The translations under genes and the position numbers were made by a program. The notes below the pieces were generated by a model that was not told the DNA's origin, ran no database searches, and saw only the letters and a program-made list of their open reading frames with translations. Shown one piece after another: positions 1 through 9,304 of a stretch of DNA of 64,000 bases. Source of the stretch: a bacterium (GTDB lineage Bacteria > Planctomycetota > Planctomycetia > Planctomycetales > Planctomycetaceae). Numbering within the stretch: position 1 is the stretch's first letter; every line of letters starts with the position of its first letter. Location: assembly GCA_016125225.1 (NCBI GenBank), contig WGME01000002.1, forward strand, positions 62,001-126,000, given 5' to 3'.

Positions 1-3000
1 CCGCAGGTCATCCGCCTGCGACCGGCTCCCCATTGCCGCACCCCTGTCCGCAGTTACTCGCTGAAAGTTGAGCCAGCAGAGCACTTCTGCAACTGGCAGC
101 AGGATCCCCACGGCAATTTTCTGGCCCGGTACGTCTTTCCCAAGCAGACGCGGAAGTTCACCATTGAAGTCGATCTGGTCGCCGACCTGACCGTGATCAA
201 TCCCTTCGACTTCTTCATCGAGAGTTCCGCCGAAGTCTTCCCGTTCAAATATGAAGCGTGGCTGGAAAAGGAACTCAAACCCTTTCTGGAAAAGGAGTTC
301 CCGGGTCCACGGCTGCAGGCGTATCTGAGTCAGATCGATCGAAAAGAGCGGAAAACCATCGATTTCCTCGTCGAGCTGAATCAGCGGTTGAACCAGGAAA
401 TCAGCTATCTCATTCGGATGGAGCCCGGGGTTCAGACACCGGAGGAAACCTTGGCACTGGGGTCAGGGTCGTGTCGTGATTCGGCTTGGCTGTTGGTCCA
501 ACTTCTCCGGCATCTCGGGTTGGCTTCCCGATTTGTATCGGGGTATCTCATCCAACTCACCCCCGACGTGAAATCACTGGATGGTCCATCGGGCACCGAG
601 CACGACTTCACCGACCTGCATGCCTGGTGCGAGGTCTACCTTCCCGGAGCTGGCTGGATTGGCCTCGACGCGACATCGGGGTTGCTCTGTGGTGAGGGGC
701 ATTTGCCCGTCGCCTGCACCCCTGACCCTGTCAGTGCGGCTCCGATTACAGGTTCGGTGGATGACGCCGAAGTCGACTTCAGTTTCTCGATGACTGTGAC
801 GCGCATCCACGAAGATCCGCGTGTGACGAAGCCCTACACCGATGACCAATGGCGTGCGATCGAAAAACTGGGCCACGATGTCGACCGTCGCCTGAAAAAG
901 GGAGACGTGCGTCTGACGATGGGGGGCGAGCCGACCTTCGTTTCCGTCGACGACATGCAGGGAGATGAATGGAATACGGCGGCGATGGGTCCCACCAAGC
1001 GCGATCGGGCCGATGTGCTGATCCGCCGTTTGCGCGAGAAGTTTGCTCCCGGCGCCGTGCTGCATTACGGACAGGGCAAGTGGTATCCGGGCGAATCTCT
1101 GCCACGCTGGGCGTTCGCCTGTTACTGGCGGAAAGACGGCGAGCCCTTATGGCAAGATCCACAATGGCTGGCGAATGAAGCGACGAAATACTCGTATACC
1201 GTGGCCGATGCCGAACTCTTCTCGGCCACCCTCGCCGATCGCCTGGAGATCGATCAACGCTGGATTGTTCCGGCTTATGAAGACGTGGCCCATTACATCC
1301 TGCAGGAACGGCGATTGCCCATCGACGTTCGTCACATCAAGAACGATCTGAAAGATCCGGAAGAACGAGAGCGGTTAGCCCGCTTGATCGAGCAAGGCTT
1401 GGGTAATCCCACGGGATGTGTCATTCCCATCCGCCGGCAGTGGTGGCAGGCTCAGCCGCGCTGGGTGAGTGGTCCGTGGCCCGTGCGTCGCGAGAAGATG
1501 TTCCTGCTACCGGGCGACTCTCCCATGGGTTTCCGGTTGCCGCTCGATTCGCTTCCCGCCACCACCAAAGTTGGACCCTACGGGGAGTTGTACGAAGCCG
1601 ACCCGTTACCAGATCGTCCGCCGCTGACGGTGCCACCGCGTCGCACCAAGCAGCAATCCATCGCGGGTGCCCCTGCCGTTGGTGGAACCGGGCCGGGCGG
1701 ACAGATTCAGCATGAACAACCGGCCCCGCAGAAGAAAGACCGCGAACGCGATCCGAATGCACCACTGGAAGGTTATATGGTGCGGACGGCGATGTGCATT
1801 GAACCCCGGAATGGCCGGTTGCACGTCTTCCTGCCGCCGCTGGAAACCGCCGACGACTTCGTGGACTTGATGGCAGCGATTGAAGATACCGCCAGCGAAC
1901 TCCAGATGCCGGTTTCGCTGGAAGGTTATACGCCGCCTTACGATCCTCGGTTGCAACAGATCAAAGTCACGCCCGACCCCGGCGTGGTGGAAGTCAATAT
2001 TCAACCCGCGGCTGATTGGGATGAACTGGTCGAGCTGGTCACGAACGTCTATGAAGAAGCCCGCCTGTCACGGCTGGGAACCGAAAAGTTCATGCTGGAT
2101 GGTCGCCACTCCGGAACGGGTGGGGGTAATCACCTGGTGCTGGGGGCAGCCACCCCCGCGGATAGCCCGTTCCTCCGGCGTCCCGACCTGCTCCGCAGCT
2201 TGGTCGGCTACTGGAACAATCATCCGTCGCTGTCTTACTTGTTCTCCGGAATGTTCGTGGGTCCGACCAGTCAGGCCCCCCGCGTCGATGAAGGTCGCCG
2301 CGACGCCATTTATGAGTTGCAGATCGCGTTCAATCAGATCCCGCAATCGGGCTACTGCCCTCCCTGGTTGGTGGACCGGATTTTCCGGAATCTGCTTGTC
2401 GATCTGACGGGAAATACGCACCGGGCCGAGTTCTGCATCGATAAATTGTACTCGCCCGACAGTGCGACAGGTCGCCTGGGATTGGTGGAATTCCGTGCCT
2501 TTGAAATGCCACCCCATGCCCAGATGAGCCTGACACAGCAGTTACTCGTGCGGGCGTTGGTTTCACGGTTCTGGGAGCAGCCTTATCGAGAACCCCTCGT
2601 GGAATGGGGAACTTCGCTGCACGACCGGTTCATGCTGCCGCATTTCCTTTCCGATGATTTTCGCGTGGTCATCGAAGAGTTACGTCTAATCGGTTTTCCC
2701 TTCGAGCATGAATGGTTTGCGCCCCACTTCGAATTCCGCTGCCCGCAGATCGGGGAGTTCACGCTCGACAATGTCCATGTGGAACTGCGCACGGCCATTG
2801 AACCCTGGTATGTGCTGGGCGAAGAAGCCGCCACCGGTGGCACGGCCCGCTATGTCGATTCATCGGTCGAACGACTGCAGGTCAAAGTGCAAGGCATGAC
2901 AGAAGGGCGACACATTGTGACCTGTGGTGGCCGGCGTGTGCCTCTGCGACCAACGGGAACGGTCGGTGAATACGTGGCCGCCGTGCGCTATCGTGCGTGG

Positions 3001-3276
3001 CAACCCCCCTCGTGTCTGCATCCCACTATCGGAGTCCATACTCCACTGGTCTTTGATCTGGTCGATACCTGGCTGCAACGATCGCTCGGGGGTTGTACCT
3101 ATCACGTTGCCCATCCGGGGGGACGGAACTACGTCACGTTCCCGGTCAATGCCTATGAAGCCGAAAGCCGTCGAGCAGCCCGATTCTTCAAATTCGGCTA
3201 TACCCCAGGCCGGTTTGCAGTCCCCGCAGAAGAAATCAATCGTCAGTACCCGTTAACACTCGATATGCGCCGATAA
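1..3276 (+). CDS. Transglutaminase/DUF2126 family protein (5' end outside the window)
   Basis: The reading frame is open from the first base, and the residues encoded before the first possible internal start (GTG at 193) look like the usual family N-terminus, so the gene begins to the left. A transglutaminase-like domain comes first, with its putative catalytic Cys (codon 472-474, in GSCRD), His (619-621, in LHAW) and Asp (667-669). From about base 820 to the stop runs the long DUF2126 region, with the GGEPTFVS motif near its beginning. The family is widespread and usually sits with circularly permuted ATP-grasp and alpha-E proteins, exactly as here (next two genes). By published comparative genomics these clusters are predicted to make or cleave amide bonds in peptide-like compounds. 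The substrate is unknown. Probably cytoplasmic, since no membrane segment is visible in the part present. Confidence 0.9.
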   Translation, partial: PQVIRLRPAPHCRTPVRSYSLKVEPAEHFCNWQQDPHGNFLARYVFPKQTRKFTIEVDLVADLTVINPFDFFIESSAEVFPFKYEAWLEKELKPFLEKEFPGPRLQAYLSQIDRKERKTIDFLVELNQRLNQEISYLIRMEPGVQTPEETLALGSGSCRDSAWLLVQLLRHLGLASRFVSGYLIQLTPDVKSLDGPSGTEHDFTDLHAWCEVYLPGAGWIGLDATSGLLCGEGHLPVACTPDPVSAAPITGSVDDAEVDFSFSMTVTRIHEDPRVTKPYTDDQWRAIEKLGHDVDRRLKKGDVRLTMGGEPTFVSVDDMQGDEWNTAAMGPTKRDRADVLIRRLREKFAPGAVLHYGQGKWYPGESLPRWAFACYWRKDGEPLWQDPQWLANEATKYSYTVADAELFSATLADRLEIDQRWIVPAYEDVAHYILQERRLPIDVRHIKNDLKDPEERERLARLIEQGLGNPTGCVIPIRRQWWQAQPRWVSGPWPVRREKMFLLPGDSPMGFRLPLDSLPATTKVGPYGELYEADPLPDRPPLTVPPRRTKQQSIAGAPAVGGTGPGGQIQHEQPAPQKKDRERDPNAPLEGYMVRTAMCIEPRNGRLHVFLPPLETADDFVDLMAAIEDTASELQMPVSLEGYTPPYDPRLQQIKVTPDPGVVEVNIQPAADWDELVELVTNVYEEARLSRLGTEKFMLDGRHSGTGGGNHLVLGAATPADSPFLRRPDLLRSLVGYWNNHPSLSYLFSGMFVGPTSQAPRVDEGRRDAIYELQIAFNQIPQSGYCPPWLVDRIFRNLLVDLTGNTHRAEFCIDKLYSPDSATGRLGLVEFRAFEMPPHAQMSLTQQLLVRALVSRFWEQPYREPLVEWGTSLHDRFMLPHFLSDDFRVVIEELRLIGFPFEHEWFAPHFEFRCPQIGEFTLDNVHVELRTAIEPWYVLGEEAATGGTARYVDSSVERLQVKVQGMTEGRHIVTCGGRRVPLRPTGTVGEYVAAVRYRAWQPPSCLHPTIGVHTPLVFDLVDTWLQRSLGGCTYHVAHPGGRNYVTFPVNAYEAESRRAARFFKFGYTPGRFAVPAEEINRQYPLTLDMRR

Positions 3277-3474
3277 CGTGAACGGAGGGCAACTCACTGA
3301 AGCCATATGTGATTCGGAATGCCGCAGCATGGCGATTCCTTTTGCAGAACAAGACTGCGAACTCGTTCACTCGCTGTTGACTCGTGACCCGGTCTGGCGG
3401 TTACTCTCGCCATCCGGCCAAACTATCCGCTACACTACCAGTCCTACTGTCAGCACGGACGTTGAAGACCCATC

Positions 3475-6033
3475 ATGACGCTCGCCGCGGACTCTATGAC
3501 TGAGCCATTCCTCGGAAGCTATGCCCCTCGTACGGGATTGCACGACGAGTACTTCGCCGCCCCGCAAGATGCCCACGCGGTGACCCATCGGTTCGTGCAC
3601 GAACTGGGCCAGTGGGATCGCGAAGAATTGGAGCGCCGCCGGGAAACAGCCTGGCGACAAATCGACGAAAACAGCGTCACCTACAGCAGCACAGGTGTCG
3701 CCGAGCAGACCAATCGCCCGTGGATTTATGATCCCTTACCCTTGGTGATCGGTGCCCGGGAATGGCAAAGTGTCTCGACGGCCCTGGCCCAACGGGCTCG
3801 CTTGTTGAATCTCCTGCTGCAAGATCTCTACGGCGCCCAGAAGACACTCAATCGTGGATTGCTGCCACCAGGACTCATCTTCTCGCATCCCGGTTTTCTC
3901 CGGGTCTTTCATGGGATTCGAGTTCCCGACGATGTCTTTCTTCATCTCTATGCGGCTGACCTGGCCCGGGCTGCGGATGGCCGCTGGTGGGTCTTCGCCG
4001 ACCGGACCGAAGCTCCCTCGGGCATGGGCTACACTATCGAAAATCGTTTGGTGTCGTCGAGCATGTTTCCCGAAAGTTTTCGGGCCAATCAGGTTGATCG
4101 ACTGGCTCCATTCTTTATCGCCCTCCGCGAGTTGATGCAGCGGCTCGCGGCCCGGCATCGTGATAACCCCCGCATTGTGCTCTTAAGCCAGGGACCGGCC
4201 AACCCAAATTACTTTGAAGATGCCTATCTCGCGCGGTATCTCGGTTACACATTGGTGGAAGGCGAAGATCTCGCGGTTCGCAATCAGGAAGTGCTGCTGA
4301 AAACTCTGGGCGGTTTGCTGCCGGTTGATGTCCTGCTGCGACGCGTTGACGAAGGCGATTGCGATCCCCTAGAACTGCGGAGCGATTCCGTTCAGGGCGT
4401 GACCGGTTTGATGCAGTCGATCCGCTCGGGCATGGTGACCACCGCCAATGCGTTGGGCAGCGGGTTGCTGGAATCCCCGGCACTCCCGGCGTTCCTGCCC
4501 CGCCTCTGTAAAGAGTTGCTCGATGAAGACCTGCTGATGCCTTCAGTGGCCACCTGGTGGTGCGGCACGGAACTCGAGCGAAACTATGTGCTGGAACATC
4601 TGGACCAGTTGGTCATCCGACACTGCTATCTGAATCACCGCACCAAGCCGCAATTTGGTGACCAGCTGAGCCGGTCCGAGTTGGAGAAATTGAGACAACA
4701 GATTCTGACACGACCGGGTGATTACGTCGCGCAAGAGCGGGTGCAGCAATCGACTTGCCCTGTCTGGCTGGGCGAACGCCCCGAACCCTGGCATGTGGCC
4801 TTGCGGACTTACCTGGTCTCATCGGGTCGCTCGTACCTCTGCCTTCCCGGCGGGCTGGTTCGTTCGTCGCCCCAATCTCACACGCTCGATTTGTCGATCT
4901 CGCAAGGGGAAGCCAGCAAAGATGCTTGGGTGCTGGCAGCGGGACCGGTAGCCCCCATTAGCCTGCTGAAACCGCCGGGTTACATTCAGGAACTCAAACG
5001 CAGCGGAGCCGAACTTCCCAGCCGCGTCGCCGACAACCTCTTCTGGCTCGGTCGCCATGTGGAACGGGCCGAGGGGGCCGCTCGACTGCTGCGGACCTTC
5101 GTGAATCGGCTGCTCGGTGAATCGGGCAATTCCCCGGAAATTCCGCTCCTGATTCGCGCCCTCGCCGAGTTGGGCCAGATTGAACCCGGTTATGTTGTCG
5201 AGAACATTCGGGCCCAACTCCCGCCGATTGAATCGGCCCTGCCCTGCATGATTTTCGATGAAAGCGAGAGCTTTGGACTTCGCGCGAATATCCAGCGTCT
5301 CAATCGCACGGCGTCACTCGTCCGCGAGCGGTTGTCGCTCGATAGCTGGCGGTTGATCAACCGGGTCTATCACGAATTTGAGCCCGAAGAGTCCGTCGAC
5401 GATGTCGAGCTGACGCAGTTGCAATCGAAGCTCAACGGCCTGATTACGAACCTGTCGGCCTTCAGCGGATTGATCGCCGAAAGCATGACCCGCACTCTCG
5501 GTTGGCGTTTTCTGGATATCGGCCGTCGACTTGAACGATCCATGCATACGGTCTTCGCGATTCACAATCTATTGTTGCCTGATAGCGAAAAACTCGCCCC
5601 CGCATTGGAAGCAGCCCTGGAATTCGGCGACTGCGTGCTGACCTATCGGTCCCGCTATCTCACCACGTTGCAACTGGCCCCGGTTCTCGATCTGCTCGTC
5701 ACGGACGAATCCAATCCGCGCTCGCTGGCGTTTCAACTGGCCTGCATCGTGGAGCACCTGGAGCAATTCCCTCGCGATAACCGGACGGCATTACGCAGCA
5801 GCGAACAACGGCTGGGAATGGCCGCATTGCATGCCGTGCGGATGTTGTCGGCCGATGACCTGGTGAGCGTGCATACGTCTAACGAGCGTCGCGGGCTGGA
5901 TCGATTACTGACACGGATTGCCGCCATGTTGCCCAAGCTTGCCGATGCGGTGTCGCATAAGTATCTCATCCATGCGGGCGAATCTCGACAATTGACCGAG
6001 TTGCGAATCCGCAGTTCCAAACGCCTTTCCTGA
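3475..6033 (+). CDS. Circularly permuted ATP-grasp / alpha-E domain protein
   Basis: An 852-residue fusion. Residues about 70-470 match the circularly permuted type 2 ATP-grasp domain (formerly DUF404/DUF407), recognisable from RRVDEGDCDPLELRSDS, ANALGSGLLESPALPAFLP and the PSVATWWCG motif. From about residue 513 (LPSRVADNLFWLGRHVERAE) to the end is the all-helical alpha-E domain (formerly DUF403). In many bacteria these are two separate genes, so this is the fused form. ATP-grasp enzymes form amide bonds from a carboxylate and an amine through an acyl phosphate. Together with the two flanking transglutaminase-like proteins it suggests a peptide ligation and trimming pathway; the product is unknown. 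A second in-frame ATG lies 7 codons in, so the start may be slightly later. Confidence 0.9.
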   Translation: MTLAADSMTEPFLGSYAPRTGLHDEYFAAPQDAHAVTHRFVHELGQWDREELERRRETAWRQIDENSVTYSSTGVAEQTNRPWIYDPLPLVIGAREWQSVSTALAQRARLLNLLLQDLYGAQKTLNRGLLPPGLIFSHPGFLRVFHGIRVPDDVFLHLYAADLARAADGRWWVFADRTEAPSGMGYTIENRLVSSSMFPESFRANQVDRLAPFFIALRELMQRLAARHRDNPRIVLLSQGPANPNYFEDAYLARYLGYTLVEGEDLAVRNQEVLLKTLGGLLPVDVLLRRVDEGDCDPLELRSDSVQGVTGLMQSIRSGMVTTANALGSGLLESPALPAFLPRLCKELLDEDLLMPSVATWWCGTELERNYVLEHLDQLVIRHCYLNHRTKPQFGDQLSRSELEKLRQQILTRPGDYVAQERVQQSTCPVWLGERPEPWHVALRTYLVSSGRSYLCLPGGLVRSSPQSHTLDLSISQGEASKDAWVLAAGPVAPISLLKPPGYIQELKRSGAELPSRVADNLFWLGRHVERAEGAARLLRTFVNRLLGESGNSPEIPLLIRALAELGQIEPGYVVENIRAQLPPIESALPCMIFDESESFGLRANIQRLNRTASLVRERLSLDSWRLINRVYHEFEPEESVDDVELTQLQSKLNGLITNLSAFSGLIAESMTRTLGWRFLDIGRRLERSMHTVFAIHNLLLPDSEKLAPALEAALEFGDCVLTYRSRYLTTLQLAPVLDLLVTDESNPRSLAFQLACIVEHLEQFPRDNRTALRSSEQRLGMAALHAVRMLSADDLVSVHTSNERRGLDRLLTRIAAMLPKLADAVSHKYLIHAGESRQLTELRIRSSKRLS

Positions 6034-6083
6034 TTCTCTATGCTGAGGTTCGGGACAAGGATCTGGTCCGACAGGTTGGCATC

Positions 6084-6983
6084 ATGCGTTACAAAATCAC
6101 TCACACCACCACCTACAGCTACACCGAGACAGTCCCCATCTGTCACAACGAAGTGCGTTTATCGCCGCGCGATGGACGACTGCAGTCGTGCTCGAACCAT
6201 CGCCTCGCCATCAAACCCAAACCCGAAATGTGCACCCGCCGTGGCGATTATTTCGGCAACGGAACCCATCACTTTTCCATTCTGGAAGGACACAAACGGC
6301 TGACCGTGCGGGCTGTCAGCCGTGTGGAAGTTCGCCAGCCACAACATCCCGCTCCCGAATCGACCACGCCCTGGGAATCAATACGCGATCTCGTTCAGCA
6401 AGCGTCTACCCCCTTGACCCTGGACGCCTATCAGTTTGTCTTCGACTCTCCCTCCGTTGCCTTGCTGGCACAGACCAAAGAATACGCCGCCGAATCCTTT
6501 CCGCCGCAGCGCCCCATCCTGGAAGGTGTGATCGATTTAACGAAGCGGATTCATAGCGACTTCCAATACGATCCAAAGGCGACGACGGTGACCACGCCGG
6601 TCGATGAAGTCTTTGACCTGCGACGGGGTGTCTGCCAGGACTTCGCTCATCTGCAGATTTCCGGTCTGCGCGGCTTAGGGATTCCGGCCCGCTATGTCAG
6701 TGGCTATCTTCGCACCATACCGCCCGCAGGACGCCCGCGGTTGGTCGGTGCCGATGCCTCGCACGCCTGGTTGTCGGTCTTTTGCGGCGAAGCCGGTTGG
6801 ATCGATGTCGACCCCACCAACAATTGCCTGGTTTCGACCGATCATATCACGGTCGCCTGGGGCCGCGATTACAGCGACGTCTGCCCCATCAAAGGGGTCT
6901 TCATCGGCGGCGGTACGCACAAGATGACCGTGTCGGTGGATGTCCTGCCCCTCGATCAACCTGCCGTCGCGACTGCTAAGTAA
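6084..6983 (+). CDS. Transglutaminase family protein, third gene of the ATP-grasp cluster
   Basis: A 299-residue protein. The N-terminal third is the beta-rich domain that begins with the typical MRYKITHTTTYSY. The transglutaminase-like core follows, with Cys184 in GVCQDFAH, His227 in ASHAW and Asp243 in DVDPTN, so the putative triad is complete. The closing region, GRDYSDVCPIKGVFIGGG, is a family hallmark. Such proteins are thought to act as amidases or peptidases and not as protein cross-linkers. The gene lies 50 bases after the ATP-grasp/alpha-E gene on the same strand and probably shares its transcript. No signal peptide is visible, so it is likely cytoplasmic. Confidence 0.9.
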   Translation: MRYKITHTTTYSYTETVPICHNEVRLSPRDGRLQSCSNHRLAIKPKPEMCTRRGDYFGNGTHHFSILEGHKRLTVRAVSRVEVRQPQHPAPESTTPWESIRDLVQQASTPLTLDAYQFVFDSPSVALLAQTKEYAAESFPPQRPILEGVIDLTKRIHSDFQYDPKATTVTTPVDEVFDLRRGVCQDFAHLQISGLRGLGIPARYVSGYLRTIPPAGRPRLVGADASHAWLSVFCGEAGWIDVDPTNNCLVSTDHITVAWGRDYSDVCPIKGVFIGGGTHKMTVSVDVLPLDQPAVATAK

Positions 6984-7001
6984 GGCAGCAGTTGGCGGGC
7001 A

Positions 7002-7328
7002 CTATTCAACAGGGTCGATCTGTTGCAGAGGGGCCTGACCGGGGCCACGCACGCGCAACAGATAAATCGCCTGATCTTGCAAAGTAAAGATCCCGCGATA
7101 GGTGCGGCCGCGGCGTGTCCGGAACAGGAATTGGCGGAGCACAAATCCTTGCAAACCCGTCTCTGGTGCAGTTCCGTAAGACTCGGGGTCTATTGGAAGT
7201 CGGTCGATGGCCGACGTCAATGCCGCCAACCAGGCTTCGGCACCCTGAGGAGAGCGTACCGATACCCAGTCATAAATCTCCGTCACATCCTCTTCAGCTC
7301 GGGGGAGAATGCGCACGGTCCAGCTCAT
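7002..7328 (-). CDS. RelE/ParE-superfamily toxin (first TA pair)
   Basis: A 108-residue protein with the compact RelE/ParE fold pattern: an N-terminal strand (WTVRILPRAEEDV), two helices with EIYDWV and GAEAWLAAL, then strands containing RRGRTYRGIF and IYLLRVRG. Family members are mRNA interferases or gyrase inhibitors; which applies here cannot be read from sequence. Its ATG overlaps the stop of the upstream antitoxin gene by four bases (ATGA), the normal translationally coupled arrangement. It is clearly related to the toxin at 25733-26068: both share GAEAW, an RxGRxxR motif and VRGxGQ. Confidence is high for family and moderate for activity. Confidence 0.82.
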   Translation of the reverse strand: MSWTVRILPRAEEDVTEIYDWVSVRSPQGAEAWLAALTSAIDRLPIDPESYGTAPETGLQGFVLRQFLFRTRRGRTYRGIFTLQDQAIYLLRVRGPGQAPLQQIDPVE

Positions 7329-7573
7329 GAATGGGTCCGGTGCTTGTGAAATTCCGCCAGAAATTCTGCGGCATCTCGTCCGCGCTCTCCGTTCTGAAAA
7401 TCAAGGAGAGATTGCTCAATCGCAACTCGATCAGCTTCTGCGTAGTTCTGCGCATACCACTCCTCGATGATGTCATTGAGGCTGGCAGGAGGGGCAGAGG
7501 AAGTCAGCCGCTTTGCTGCAAACTGGTTGAATTCACTCAACTGCTCTGTCAGGTTGGTCATACCCGCATCCAT
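7325..7573 (-). CDS. Putative antitoxin of the first RelE/ParE pair
   Basis: A small acidic protein of 82 residues if translation starts at the ATG at 7573 (MDAGMTNL); a second ATG at 7561 would give 78 residues. The frame is open further upstream but that extension looks unrelated to a protein. No standard DNA-binding motif is obvious. The order antitoxin then toxin, the 4-base overlap and the distant likeness to the protein at 26065-26307 (an FxxF segment, then a helix ending in W) support the antitoxin role. Antitoxins of this type normally bind and neutralise the toxin and autorepress their operon. Confidence 0.7.
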   Translation of the reverse strand: MDAGMTNLTEQLSEFNQFAAKRLTSSAPPASLNDIIEEWYAQNYAEADRVAIEQSLLDFQNGERGRDAAEFLAEFHKHRTHS

Positions 7574-7874
7574 CTCTCGTTTTCGACGGCATTGGCTGTC
7601 AACTGGACGGCCCTCGCTCTCATTGATACAGCGTCTTCCGAGTGTCGACAAGAGCGGTATCCTCAATGCAGGCCGTCATGGATTCCTCTGCGTTGCACAT
7701 TGAGAGATATCGACATTGGGGACATCAGAAATCGGCTTCGCCACTGGCTTTTGAATGCTCCCCACGATTTCTCAGCTCATTAAATCCTGCGATCCGATGT
7801 CACGATAAAAATTCCACTCCCCATCTGAGGTGCCAAGGGGTAGACTGAAGTGTCTCACCTGCAAGGATCTCGCC
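7574..7874. other. Intergenic region, no gene seen
   Basis: This 301-base stretch separates the divergent antitoxin gene (minus) and DUF1501 gene (plus). Only short overlapping frames without protein character occur. It should contain the promoters of both transcripts, but I could not pick out a convincing -35/-10 pair or operator. An SD-like AAGGA lies at 7863-7867, just before the DUF1501 start. Confidence 0.5.
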
Positions 7875-9248
7875 ATGAATCTGAACCTGCCGCGCGGTCT
7901 GCATCGTCGCACAGCCTTACAAGTCGGTGGCATGAGTCTGTTCGGACTCACCTTGCCCCGTTGGTTGCAGGCGGCAGAATCGATTCCGCAACAGACCACC
8001 CGTGCGAAATCGGTCATCTTTCTCTTCCAGTTTGGCGGGCCGAGCCACCTCGACACCTTCGACCCCAAGCCCGAGGCTCCGGACGGCGTCCGCAGCCATT
8101 TCGGGACCATCGAAACATCCGCCCCTGGCGTCACCATCTGCGATCAATTGCCGAAGATGGCCCAGGTGATGGACAAGCTCACGCTCGTCCGCACGGTTCA
8201 TCACAACATGAAGAACCATAACTCGGCGAGCTATCACGCTCTAACCGGGCATGCCCCGCCCGTCGATGATATCCGCCTGCGCGACTCGTTCGACCTGATG
8301 CCTGGCTACGGATCGCTGGTCCATCGATTCAGCACCCCCATGCAGGGCATGCCGCCTTATGTGGCCTTCCCGTATGTCATTCGCGATGGCGAAGTGACGC
8401 CGGGGCAGCATGCGAGCTTCCTGGGCAAAGGGCACGATCCATTGCTGATCACGGCCGACCCCAATCAGGACAAGTTCCGATTGCCGGAGTTGAGTCTCCC
8501 CGCCGGTCTCTCGGCTGAGCGATTGGCCAACCGTCGCGAGATTCAGCAAATCATCAACCAGCAAGCGCGGTTGCAGGACTATGCCGCCGCGGCTCAAGGG
8601 TTGGACTCGTACTTTGATACCGCTTTGTCGATGCTCAACAGCACCCAGGTGCGTGATGCCTTTGACCTCTCGCGTGAAGATGTTGCCACTCGTGAACGGT
8701 ATGGCCGCACCACCTACGGCCAAAGTTGCCTGCTGGCCAGGCGGCTGGTCGAATCTGGCGTGAAGTTTGTCACCGTCTACTATGCCGATAGCATTGGGGG
8801 ACGGAGGGAAGAGGATGGCTGGGATACGCACGGTTTCGATAACACGCGCATGTATCCGATCCTGAAGAACTATCATCTGCCCTTGCTCGACCAGACCTTG
8901 CCGACGTTGTTGACCGATCTCGATGAACGAGGTCTGCTCGATGAAACGCTGGTGGTCTGGATGGGTGAGTTCGGCCGGACGCCGAAGATCAACGCCAACA
9001 TCAGCCGCGACCATTGGCCGGGCTGCTACACCACCGTGCTGGCGGGGGGCGGTGTGAAACGCGGGCACGTGCATGGCGTCTCAGATAAGAACGCCGCCTA
9101 CCCCGAGCGCGATGGCGTGCCCCTCGAAGACCTCGCCGCCACGATGTTTGAGTCGCTCGGCATCGATCCACACAGCGAAGTCTACGACCGCCTCAACCGC
9201 CCACGCCCGATCTCGGCCGGTAAACCGGTGTTCGATGTCTTCGCATAA
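7875..9248 (+). CDS. DUF1501 family exported protein
   Basis: A 457-residue protein starting at the ATG at 7875, preceded by AAGGA. An earlier in-frame ATG at 7830 would add 15 residues ahead of the leader and is less likely. The N-terminus has a twin-arginine leader (HRRTALQVGG) followed by a hydrophobic stretch, pointing to Tat export. DUF1501 belongs to the alkaline phosphatase/sulfatase-like superfamily. Family marks include FQFGGPSHLDTFD, RYGRTTYGQSCLLARRLVE, GWDTHGFDNT and WMGEFGRTPKIN. Planctomycetes have many copies, usually next to DUF1549/DUF1553 genes, but this one stands alone. The substrate is unknown. Confidence 0.93.
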   Translation: MNLNLPRGLHRRTALQVGGMSLFGLTLPRWLQAAESIPQQTTRAKSVIFLFQFGGPSHLDTFDPKPEAPDGVRSHFGTIETSAPGVTICDQLPKMAQVMDKLTLVRTVHHNMKNHNSASYHALTGHAPPVDDIRLRDSFDLMPGYGSLVHRFSTPMQGMPPYVAFPYVIRDGEVTPGQHASFLGKGHDPLLITADPNQDKFRLPELSLPAGLSAERLANRREIQQIINQQARLQDYAAAAQGLDSYFDTALSMLNSTQVRDAFDLSREDVATRERYGRTTYGQSCLLARRLVESGVKFVTVYYADSIGGRREEDGWDTHGFDNTRMYPILKNYHLPLLDQTLPTLLTDLDERGLLDETLVVWMGEFGRTPKINANISRDHWPGCYTTVLAGGGVKRGHVHGVSDKNAAYPERDGVPLEDLAATMFESLGIDPHSEVYDRLNRPRPISAGKPVFDVFA

Positions 9249-9304
9249 GGTCGATGGTCGCGTGCTTCACGAGTGCAGTCAAAAGTTACCACCGGGTAAG
9301 GCGT

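Noticed and set aside
3278-3478. A 66-codon frame between the DUF2126 and ATP-grasp genes whose stop overlaps the next start
   Set aside because: No protein-like composition or recognisable motif and no ribosome-binding site; treated as intergenic.
8241-9074. A 277-codon minus-strand frame inside the DUF1501 gene
   Set aside because: Shadow frame caused by GC-rich codon use; the plus-strand protein has clear family motifs.
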